Both the position numbers and the translations under genes were made by a program. Shown one piece after another: positions 56,061 through 64,000 of a DNA stretch of 64,000 nucleotides. The first letter of the stretch is position 1; each line of letters opens with the position of its first letter. Location of the stretch: contig CM023448.1 of assembly GCA_013339765.2 (NCBI GenBank), forward strand, positions 191,747,909-191,811,908, read 5' to 3'. The notes beneath the pieces were generated by a model that saw only the letters and a list, made by a program, of their open reading frames with translations, did not search any database and was not told the DNA's origin. Source of the DNA: Haemaphysalis longicornis. Lineage: Eukaryota; Arthropoda; Arachnida; Ixodida; Ixodidae.

Positions 56061-56381
56061 GGCCCCACTCCTCCGTAGAAAGATTTCAAGGGTCAGTTGG
56101 CAAAGAGCGCGGCCTCCCAGTACCAAGACGCAGGCCGGTGCTGCCGCCAACCAGGCCATGGTGCTGTGGTAGCATTGAGATCGGTCTCTTCGCGTCGTCT
56201 GCTACTCGTTGCTTGGAAAGGCGCCTGGGAACGACCACCACACACCGTTAACATTCTTCTTTGAAATGCAAAATATAAATTCGCTCTAATGTTACGCTGT
56301 AGTGACAGGAACTTTACATTTTTATCGACATTAGGACGAGAAACAAGCTGAACTAAGATGGGAAAACGGCCAAGCAAACGC
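56061..56381. other. no recognisable feature
   Basis: Nothing identified. Confidence 0.4.
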
Positions 56382-56383
56382 TG

Positions 56384-57511
56384 CACTGTAAAAAAATGGC
56401 CAATTTTACGGAGAAAGCTGCTGGTAAAATGTTGCGGGACACATTTCCGTAATTCAGACTACGGAAGGAATTTTAAGAACGGACATTCCGTAGTACGGAA
56501 AGGCCGTAACAAAACAAACACTCCGTTTCAAAAAGCACGTCTTTCCGTAATTGATAGAACCTTCAGAACAAAAAAATGCTTCGACGACGAGTCGAACCCG
56601 CGACGTTGATCAAATGGGCACGACGCTCGAGACCACTGCACCACCGCACGAACGCTGCACTTGTGCCGAACAACCTGTATACTACATGGATGCCCACCCT
56701 GCGTGTGCCATACATCGGTGTTTACTAGCTGGCTTACAGACTTCCTGGCTGATAAAGCGCAATTTCTTAAATAGCGCCTGCGCAGTAAGGTTCCGCGAAG
56801 CCTCCACAATAGTTGATCGCCATCAACTCCGCTGTTTCGAGAAAGCGCTCGCAAAAATATGTGTGACTGGCTGCGACTGCGATTTCGCACTGCATGAATA
56901 GTGCTTGCTGTGCTTTGGTTTTAAACTGTAGGCTAAATACTTCGGCCGATATTGATTCCTTAAGAACTAAATTACCTTCCGCAACTCTGCTTCTGCACGC
57001 AAATGACCTTATATTTTCTACAAGCGCCCCGGTCACACACGCATGTGCAGTTTGCAGGTCCGGGGCAGCGACGTCGCTGGAGCGTCGTAATGACAAGATA
57101 CAGCGCTCGTGTTGAGCGGTATGGGCCTCATGGTCCTCACTAAGTTTACTACAATTTAGACACTAACGAAACAGAGCCGCATTCATTACGCCACGAAAGT
57201 TATCGGGGCGCAGTTTTCGCTTCTCGATCGATTCCCGACGATCGACACGACACTATATTTCTTGCAGTTATTTAATAAACTGATCTGTTTCTGTTCTGCA
57301 TCATACAGAGGGAACGCCCGTATTTTGCAAAGCAGAAAAAGATTCCGTCTGACGTGTAACGGAGAGAGCATCCGTATTCCGAGGGACGGAGCGCACTTCC
57401 GTTTAATTACGGGTGTTTTCTTTGTTCTGCATCAAACGGATCACGGCTCTGTTTTATTATTGCCATCTGGTCCGTAATTTGTCCGTAAAATTACGGATTG
57501 TTTTTACAGTG
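56384..57511. mobile_element. CACTG-ended DNA transposon carrying a tRNA-like unit
   Basis: Left CACTGTAAAAAAATGG (56384), right TTTTTACAGTG (to 57511), flanked by TG at 56382-56383 and 57512-57513. TTCCGTAAT / ATTACGGA words recur through the outer ~200 bases at both ends. Terminus, subterminal array and 2-bp duplication match the 15779 element in style and fit a CMC-type non-autonomous transposon. No transposase seen. Confidence 0.66.
56575..56650 (-). mobile_element. tRNA-like SINE head inside the transposon
   Basis: Minus strand A box-type TGGTGCAGTGGTCTCGAGCG (56622-56641) and B box-type GGGTTCGACTC (56588-56598). Too degenerate for a functional tRNA. Confidence 0.6.
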
Positions 57512-57513
57512 TG

Positions 57514-57990
57514 CATAGTGCGCTCGCCTTCAGCTGCTTCCCGTTCCAACGGCCGTTTATTTTTCCACAGTACGGGATCCCTTAGAGCTCAATAATATTT
57601 AAACCATACCCGAACACGTCTTACGCGACTGAAAATGCGGGAAAGCATACAATAGTCAACCACCTGCTTGGAATCAAGAAGAAGATGTCTTGTCATTTTT
57701 ATTTATGCTCTGGAAGCAAATGCCGTAGGTATATTTTCACGGGAACATATCTACCATCGCAACAAAACTGATCAAGCGAACCGATTGGAAACAGTGGCGT
57801 AACTAAGGGGGAGGGGGAAGGGGGGCAGGGGGGTACAAGCGCCCAGGGCGCAACTTGGGAGGCGGCGCCGAGCCGAGTACGCCCAAAATGTGCCCGAGGG
57901 AAAAAAGCGGCAGCGGGTTACCGTATGTCACCGCAGCGGGGCGGCACGGCCGCAAAAGTCGCTGTTGAAGAGAGCTCCAGTTTGGGCTTG
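57514..57990. other. no recognisable feature
   Basis: GTCGCTGTTGAAG at 57958 recurs as GTCGCTGTTAAAG at 58170, bracketing the next fold-back. Confidence 0.45.
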
Positions 57991-57995
57991 TTGGC

Positions 57996-58173
57996 GCGAC
58001 ATTGTAGCAAAAGATGAGCGCTGAGGATGACAAGGACGACAAGAGGGGGTCGCACATGCACATGGGGCGCAATGTCGGGGGACTCACACGGAGCGCTAGC
58101 GCCCCCGCCCCGTATGTGTCCCCCTCTGTCCGTCCTTGTCATCCTCAGCGCTCATTTTTTGCTACAATGTCGC
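57996..58173. mobile_element. fold-back element, ~65-bp arms
   Basis: GCGACATTGTAGCAAAAGAT (57996) through GATGACAAGGACG pairs with CGTCCTTGTCATCCTCAGCG to ACAATGTCGC (58173), with a few mismatches. The centre has GCGCTAGCGC. Likely a MITE or fold-back insertion. Confidence 0.8.
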
Positions 58174-58504
58174 TGTTAAAGCAGGTAAAGTGCTTTCTTT
58201 GTCACGAAGCGGCGCCACCTATGTGTGAATCCATAGGTACGGAGTCCAGGAGGCAACCCCAGATGATATCCAGTGTGTGTGCGTGCTACATTGCATGTGC
58301 TTTCTGTTTTCGTTTGTATTCCAGAAGCGGGCGGGGGGGGGGGGGGGGAGGGGGAGGGGGAGCGCTCTTAAAGTTTGCACCCTTACAATTCGATTAACCC
58401 TTGGGAGGTATTCTTACAAGGCGAGGTGAACCACGTGTGGTAGATTTCAGGGACCCTCTTTTATTTTCACACCAAAGCATTATGGTCGTGTTCCCTCAAA
58501 AGCT
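58174..58504. other. unassigned, G-rich run
   Basis: G run at about 58332-58361; otherwise nothing. Confidence 0.5.
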
Positions 58505-58620
58505 ACCCGCCGCGAATGCTCAGTGGAAGGCGTTGCGCTCCTGAGCTTGCGCGGTTGCGTTCTATTTTTAGCCGCAGCGTTTATTTTTCTGATGAAATTG
58601 AGACACTGAAACACCCAATA
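58505..58620 (+). mobile_element. degraded Ruka-type SINE
   Basis: ACCCGCCGCGAATGCTCAGT, AAGGCGTTGCGCTCCTGAGC and TTTTCTGATGAAATTGAGAC match the SINE at 1244 in order, with a decayed B box (GCGGTTGCGTTC). No tail remains. Confidence 0.75.
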
Positions 58621-58739
58621 AACAACCGTTCAATGAGGAACGACCGATTTAAGATGTTATCTTCTTTCAAACACGCAGCATTTTGCATTTGTTGCCTCAT
58701 TTGTTTTCCGCTCATATGAACTATCACCTTTTCAGAAAG

Positions 58740-59545
58740 AAGGGCGATTTGACGAGTGGAAGGCACCCGAGAGCATTACACTTCACGAAAATGCAAAAAA
58801 TCACCGAATGTGTTTCACACAGTGGAAATAAATTTAATCGGTGCCGCAGGAATAATTGGTGCCGACCTTCAATCACAGATGGAGAAAGGAAAGCACAATG
58901 GCGTGAACTTTTGACGAGAGTTCTCATCTGGATAAAATTCCTTGCTACTCAGAACTTGCGAGGGCACCGAGGGCACCGAGGGTCTTCATTGCGAGGGCAC
59001 GAGGGCACCGAGGGTCTTCATTGCGAGGGCACCGAGGGTCTTCAAACAGCCATGAGAGCAATGGTCGGAAATTTTCTTGGTCTTTTGAAGTTCCTGTTTT
59101 CGACCGCGTCATGAAGCAACACTTCGCATACGTTGGATGTCATCCCGGCTCCACAGCGTACCTATCACGTCTTTCCCCGAAACGAATTCATCCGCGTGAT
59201 GGCTGCCGCAGTTCGCGAGTCCTTGTTGCAAAGAATCAGCAAAGTCAAGTATTATGTATGCATTATGTTCGACACGACTCCCTACCAGGCGCACCGTGAA
59301 CAAATGTCAGATGTTGTGGGATACGTGAAAGTTGATTTCGATAAGAAATACGTTAGTGTTGAGAAGTCCTTCCTCGGTTTTATCTAGGTAAGGAAGAAAT
59401 ATGCTGAGAGCTTTGTTAAGGTGATGTTACGCAAGCCAGAATCGGACCAAATGAACCTACAGGACTGTCGGTCACAGTGCTACGATAACGCTGCCGTGAT
59501 GGATGGACAAAAAAGTGGTTTCAGTCCAAGAATAGCGTGCAGAGT
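58740..59545 (+). pseudogene. hAT-type (ZMYM1/DUF4371-like) transposase pseudogene
   Basis: Plus strand, several frames: HPRALHFTKMQKITECVSHS, CRPSITDGERKAQWRELLTR and LIWIKFLATQNL (near 58930), then a minisatellite, then GNFLGLLKFL (near 59070). It continues with FDRVMKQHF (near 59100), MAAAVRESLLQRISKVKYYV (near 59196), EQMSDVVGYVKVDFDKKYVS (near 59300), and QDCRSQCYDNAAVMDGQKSG (near 59461). These are consecutive blocks of the RNase H-like catalytic region in the hAT/ZMYM1 family, including the CYDxAA motif. Frameshifts and stops inactivate it; the C-terminal dimerisation domain is absent. Confidence 0.72.
58955..59045. repeat. minisatellite within the transposase
   Basis: Units of GAGGGCACC and TTGCGAGGGCACCGAGGGTC plus TTCA repeat three to four times. 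It lies exactly where the family has a short ALRGHRE-like segment and looks like a local expansion of those codons. Confidence 0.85.
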
Positions 59546-59612
59546 GAAACCTGAACGTGAGTGTAACCTGAACCTGAATAGCGCGTGTAGAGTGAAACCT
59601 GAACGTGATGTC
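59530..59612. repeat. two-copy direct repeat
   Basis: AGAGTGAAACCTGAACGTGA occurs at about 59540 and 59588, within a 45-base step; AACCTGAA also recurs between. Confidence 0.8.
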
Positions 59613-60874
59613 AGTGGAGCAGGACAGGTGCACACCACCCTCGAAGAACCCCGATTCTAGGGAGGCTGTGGCGTGTTCGAGTCTGCTTGCACACCAAGAC
59701 GAACAAATCAAATAGAAGAAACTGACGCACACACGTAATAGCAGAAAAGAACCTGTTTAAATTAATCCGTGCCAAAAGACACAGAAAAAAAGCGAGGAAA
59801 AAGGCGCAAGTACAATGTATTAGGAAAGAAGTTGCTAATACGTATCGCCAGGCTTTCGCCTTAAAAGCACGTAGGCAGACTGGACCACGCCGAGGAAATT
59901 TTTGTCGAAAAGCGGAAGGTTTCGATAACGAAATACGAGCGGTGGCTGTTTTGTATGTGGTGCGCTTCTATCCCCCGCTTTCTTTTTTTTTTTTGCCAGT
60001 CGGCCATAGTCACGTGACTGCACTGTCTGCCACTGACGGCAGAAACTACTTCTTAGCACGAAAAATTTCAAAAAATACGCTCATATGAACGCGTGTAATA
60101 AAAATAAAATAAACTTTGTAGTGAAATGCCGATTAATAAAGTAAAAGTACAATAAAATAAAGTAGTTGGATTTGCTTGTCCCCGGTAGCCACCAGTGCAG
60201 CAGTGGAACGATGAACGCACTGAAAGATGTGCCACGCCCTAGTGGCGCATCTTTGGAGCGCGCTGCCCTGGACCGATTACTTCACCTCAATAATCAGCGA
60301 ATAGCATGAATCGCATTTTTAAAGCGTTTTAACCCTGCCCCGAAATATTATCATGAGGTTATTATTATCACCACAGCTCCGCCTTGCCCGAGTTTCGCTC
60401 AAACTCGGGCCTTCTGGTTCGGGTCAATCAATGTAAACAGGGTTACTATGGTCGAAACAATTTTAGTTTCCTAGCGAAAGAACTAGGGGCGTATCAATTT
60501 AAGGGGAAATAAATCACAATGTGTGTTGCCCTGAGTCACAGTTGCAAAGGAGACCGACGCGCGTGACGGGGCGCCGTCCAAAGAAAGCTTCATTTTTGGG
60601 GACGCATGCTGCGCATAAATTATCATTTTTATGTTTATTCCTTTCTTCCTTTCATTTTGTTCGCGGTTCATTTTCATTGTTTTGAGGCTTTTTTTTTCAA
60701 TGTTCGGGAGAAGCTGTAAAAAACAATATGTTATTCGGCAGTAGCAAACACTGGATAAAGCCTCTGCATGGGGTAAAACTAGCGAGTTTCAATTTCGCTG
60801 CACTGACGGTAATCCTATACGGTTCAGGGACAAGAACCCGATCCACAAATATATGATGCATGTTTCATCTGTCA
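59613..60874. other. no recognisable feature
   Basis: A 10-bp hairpin GCCCGAGTTT / AAACTCGGGC (60386-60410) is the only structure noted. Confidence 0.45.
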
Positions 60875-61027
60875 GGCCAGGTTTAGACTGTTGCCGCAAC
60901 AGCCGTAATAACTTTAAAGAATGACGTAATTTCACGTCTCAGCCAACCGAACTGTGTGACACACCATTTTTTTTTTTACGTCCATAGCTCACGATATGGC
61001 TGTTACGTCGGTAGTCTGAACATAGCC
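60875..61027. mobile_element. PIF/Harbinger-like MITE, copy 2
   Basis: 153 bp, flanked by TCA at 60872-60874 and 61028-61030. Ends GGCCAGGTTTAGAC and (complement) GGCTATGTTCAGAC. Shares ACGTCTCAGCCAACCGAACT and ACGATATGGCTGTTACGT with copy 1. Confidence 0.72.
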
Positions 61028-61030
61028 TCA

Positions 61031-61826
61031 CCCTAACTTCAAGAAACATTTCCCTCCTTCCAGAGACTCCCGCAGAACTTTATCGCTCAGTTATTGAATA
61101 GAAGCGCGCGTCAGCTCGGAAATTTGCGTCAGTAGTTTTCACTTCTGGAGCTAAAGTCAAGGGACAATGTCGCACAAGCTATAAATAACAGAAACGTCGC
61201 GCGTTTGCGCACCGACTAGACGGGTAAAACCTGTGCACGCCGCGTACCACCAGGGCTGCTTGCGCGCAATGCCCAGCAGCCCTGGTAGAAATACGTAGTT
61301 GGTTTGAATAGTTCGGCAGAAATCGTTCGTTTGAAAGGCAAGTCATGCTTCGTTTAATAAGCGTTTCTATGTATTGATGTGAGGGAATGCCTGTAGGCCT
61401 TTGTCCGCTATATTACATTTCTAGTGAATATTTACTTATTCCGTGTAACATGCAAGTTAATCCCCATTCGTTGTAATGCATTTGGGTTGAAGCGCATGGG
61501 AATTTGTCTGAACTCAAGGCGCGATCCTTGGGGAGAGTTCCGCATTACGCTAATAATAAAGGCGCATGTCTGTCATATTTTCTTTGGTTCAGCGGCTTTG
61601 GACAGGGAAAGATGGGCTGGAACTGTTGAGGCAAAAGTAAGGCATGCCCGTTCTACAACTACATGCCTCGTTTTTTCATGCAGAGACAACTCGAAGCGGT
61701 TCCTTGTCCGGGACAGCTCTGTACTTTGGGCTGTGAGCTGAGCACGGCTTTTTTAAATGCAACAGCGCCGCAGTTGACAAAGTAGGAAATAAATGGTTAT
61801 CGATAGGAAATGAATGGTTATAGATC
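61031..61826. other. no recognisable feature
   Basis: A short inverted repeat CCAGGGCTGCT / AGCAGCCCTGG (61250-61260 / 61275-61285) is present. No coding motif. Confidence 0.45.
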
Positions 61827-62318
61827 CTAAGGGTGCGTTCCAATGTACCGTTTAGACAGCTTCGTTGCCGTCTTCGCGGACAGTGCGCCATGTTAAGCCC
61901 CGTTCCAATTCGAAAGAAGCAGTCAACGAAGACTGCTTCGAGGAGACGGCATCGAAGTCAGCAATGATGCAGGCTACCTTCCTGTCTAAACTAATAAGTG
62001 ACGCCAGCGCCACCTTTTCGTGTATTAATGTTAAAACAAAAGCCCTTGTTCCTTTATTTAAATACTTAGTATAATTTACTAGTGATGAAAATGACTTTGT
62101 ATAATTTTTAAATTCCGTAACTTTTGTAATAACAACGGTAATATTACTTACAAAACTTGCGGCTTGCGCAACTCAACATGTCTGCTACGACGCTGTCGTC
62201 TGGGCTGGTGTTGCGTTTGCGACCGCGACGCCGTTCCAATTTCATTCCTTTAGACGTCTAGTTAGACAGCTTCGTAGACTATCTACCAAGCTGTCCGCGA
62301 ATTGGAACGCAGCCTTAG
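61827..62318. mobile_element. MITE with GCGTTCCAAT ends, ~492 bp
   Basis: CTAAGGGTGCGTTCCAAT (61827-61844) and complement of 62301-62318, CTAAGGCTGCGTTCCAAT, differ at one base. TTAGACAGCTTCG and GTTCCAATT words recur inside. The target duplication is unclear (possibly TA if the ends start at AGG). Superfamily not assigned. Confidence 0.7.
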
Positions 62319-63102
62319 ACGTCACTTCCCTCTAAAGCCTATAGCACTCTTGACTCAGAAGCGCTACACACGGGAGTGCCACGTAGCCTAAAAAGTAGGC
62401 GCAATAAAGCCCTATATTATGTTAATGTTAGGCTATATAATGAGAAAATCAGCAGTGCTGAATTTTTTTTTATACCAAGCTATCTGTTATTTTTAAAAAC
62501 GGAAGAAAATTGTATACTTTACGAACTTTCAGCGTCTCTAGCAGGAGTGGTCCCCTGTTCAAGTTGGAGAACCCTTATAAAATTTATTCTGCAGATATAG
62601 GTATTAACAGCAGAGCTGTTGTAGGCCGCTCCTTGTCGTACGTATGCTGTAGATCGTGCTGTCACGCAGGCGGCCTCGCAGAACCTGGTTCCCAGACCTA
62701 CCGATAGAGGGCGCAGGGGCCTCGCCGACGCAGGTTCCTCTCATTCCTTCTAGGTAAGGGAGAGGAACCCGCCGCTAACGTTTAGCTGCCATCCACTGGC
62801 GCGCGCCCGTTCACATCCGAGCCATACACAAGAGAACCACAGCTACACTGTTTCAGCAGATTTCACACTGAGTGGAACTGAGTTCAATTTTTTTCGAACC
62901 GTTCAGTCCACCAGTTCAGTAAGACATTTGGGGAGTACGATCTCGCTCTTATTTTCTCCCATAGACCAGTGTGGTACAAACGTTTCATTGTTCCTTCGGG
63001 CAGAATTTCTTTCGGATAGTAGTAGTCCGTGTTATTTTACAGTTTGCATAGTAAGCAGCATATCTTATGGATTTTGGGTTTGCGTCCTCCTTGCTGTGAT
63101 GT
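62319..63102. other. no recognisable feature
   Basis: Holds the AACAGCAGAGCTGTT palindrome at 62606-62620; otherwise nothing. Confidence 0.45.
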
Positions 63103-63390
63103 TCATTTCTTAAAGATTTTTTTCTCCCCTTGCACATCTGTCTGACGTCTTTCTATGCTCTCATTGATCTGCATGACGAAATCACGTTTTTCTTGTGTAT
63201 ACCGTGAGAGCTTGCTTAATGTTTCATTGTAGGTAGTGAATGAGGCTCGCAAATCAGTATTTGCGGTGAGCGCGGCAACAGGCGGCGCTGCTAAGCGCTT
63301 CTCCGTGACGTCGGCATAGGGATTCTTGCATTTGTCGTCTTCTTCGCACGGGCACGCTCTCCCAGCTGTTCCTTCGGGCTCGGTTGTCTT
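63103..63390 (-). CDS. unrecognised coding-like frame, partial (no ATG)
   Basis: The minus strand is open for 95 codons from 63390 to a TGA at 63103-63105, bounded upstream by TAA (63391-63393) with no Met at the start. It begins KTTEPEGTAG, has a Cys-containing acidic patch ACPCEEDDKCKNPYADVTEK, then RLAAPPVAALTANTDLRASF and TTYNETLSKLSRYTQEKRDF, and ends ESIERRQTDVQGEKKIFKK. The last 45 residues look helical and charged, possibly a coiled coil. I do not recognise it. It could be a terminal exon (acceptor near AAAAG at 63391 is weak) or a LINE ORF1 piece. Confidence 0.38.
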   Translation of the reverse strand, partial: KTTEPEGTAGRACPCEEDDKCKNPYADVTEKRLAAPPVAALTANTDLRASFTTYNETLSKLSRYTQEKRDFVMQINESIERRQTDVQGEKKIFKK

Positions 63391-63393
63391 TTA

Positions 63394-63820
63394 ATGGTTG
63401 TGCGCACCAGATTTTGCGTGTGCGTAACTTCTTATCATAATAAAAGACTGAAAATCGCATACACTAGCTCAAGGTGTGGTTTAAAGTACAGTTTTTGATA
63501 CTGCTCCAGAAGAAACATTGGCGGCGTCGGGGCATTCCTTTCGAAGCTAGTCCCGTGCGTAGCGTGAATAGCCGGAGCTAGGCGTCAGCTTATCTATTCA
63601 GCAATATTTCGAACAAAGGGATCAGCCAGCTGCTAACATCTGGCAACAGCGAAACTTTAAGACGAAAACAAATCCTAGGCATTGGGGCTGTCGGTATTGG
63701 CAGAATCCGTGACTCCCGGTAATAGTTTGTAAGGAGATCGTAAAACAGTTTTTGCAACCTTGCCGAACGCTCGAAAGTATTGTATCACATCACTTTACGT
63801 CGTCATGGCATGAGAGTATG
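63394..63820. other. no recognisable feature
   Basis: Nothing identified. Confidence 0.4.
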
Positions 63821-63824
63821 CCTA

Positions 63825-64000
63825 CATGCATTCATGATCAGCATCATCACCAGCCTATCTACACCCACTCCAGGGCAAAGGCCTCTCCCATTATTCTCCA
63901 ATTACCCCGGTCCTGTGCCAATGGCACCAATTTATCCCTGCAAACTTCTTGATCTCATCTGACCATTTTTTAACTTTTTGCCGCCCCCTGCCACGCTTGC
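63825..64000 (-). pseudogene. RTE-type LINE C-terminus, cut by the window edge
   Basis: Minus strand from the edge: KRGRGRQKVKKWSDEIKKFA and then GINWCHWHRTGVIGE, with a final WERPLPWSG in another frame and GATGATG words after it. This is the end of an RTE RT (R.RGRP..RW.D.I....G..W......R..W). Sense continues beyond the window. Confidence 0.68.

Noticed and set aside
58955..59045. CRISPR-like array
   Set aside because: Units are contiguous with no unique spacers and lie inside a eukaryotic transposase pseudogene.
60386..60410. Bacterial-style terminator hairpin
   Set aside because: No T tract follows and the window is eukaryotic.

Overview
This window looks like intronic and intergenic DNA of a large, repeat-rich arthropod genome, most likely a hard tick (Ixodidae). 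The evidence is a Ruka-type tRNA-derived SINE with a (AATC)n tail, many decayed non-LTR retrotransposons of the kind that fill tick genomes (CR1/L2-like, I/R1-like with RNase H, L1/Tx1-like, RTE), abundant MITEs, long dinucleotide microsatellites and almost no host coding sequence. The order call is inference; no marker gene settles the species.

Only one segment reads as a host gene exon. Positions 35874-36024 (+) form a 151-base exon bounded by an AG acceptor and a GTAAGT donor. It encodes transmembrane segment 5 and the start of the third intracellular loop of a tachykinin-receptor-like GPCR. No sister exon was recognised, so if the gene is intact its introns are very long and much of the window may be one intron. 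A second coding-like stretch, 63103-63390 (-), has about 95 codons, no ATG and a sensible composition, and is unrecognised.

Layout. 1-8.1 kb: decayed CR1/L2-like LINE pieces on both strands, a SINE with perfect target duplications, an I/R1-like LINE 3' half and a LINE ORF1 in two parts. 4.7-9 kb: two copies of a composite tRNA-like repeat. 9.7-14.6 kb: an undescribed repeat family, two copies inverted around a 1.9 kb spacer and a third partial copy. 15.1-18.3 kb: a LINE ORF1 and a LINE 3' end separated by a CACTA-like element. 18.4-20.2 kb: a TTAA-flanked element. 20.5-26.8 kb: LINE ORF1 copies and the best-preserved LINE, whose ORF1 is inverted relative to its RT-RNase H. 27-33 kb: MITEs and quiet DNA. 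33.3-35.3 kb: an L1/Tx1-like RT. 36-45 kb: the GPCR exon, microsatellites, an RTE 3' end and two decayed EN-RT LINEs. 45.4-48.1 kb: a hAT-type element with perfect 8-bp target duplications, nested in another repeat. 48.5-51.5 kb: an inverted repeat pair and a LTR-like unit. 53-55.7 kb: two copies of one LINE C-terminus, one split by a putative solo LTR. 55.7-59.6 kb: a minisatellite, a second CACTA-like element, a fold-back element and a hAT transposase pseudogene with an internal minisatellite. 60.8-64 kb: two MITEs, the unknown coding stretch and an RTE 3' end.

No operon, CRISPR array, rRNA gene or intact tRNA gene was seen. Nearly every open frame is a pseudogene fragment or a by-product of simple repeats. 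The interest lies in nested insertions whose order can be read, terminal motifs and target duplications that allow new families to be defined, and the single GPCR exon.
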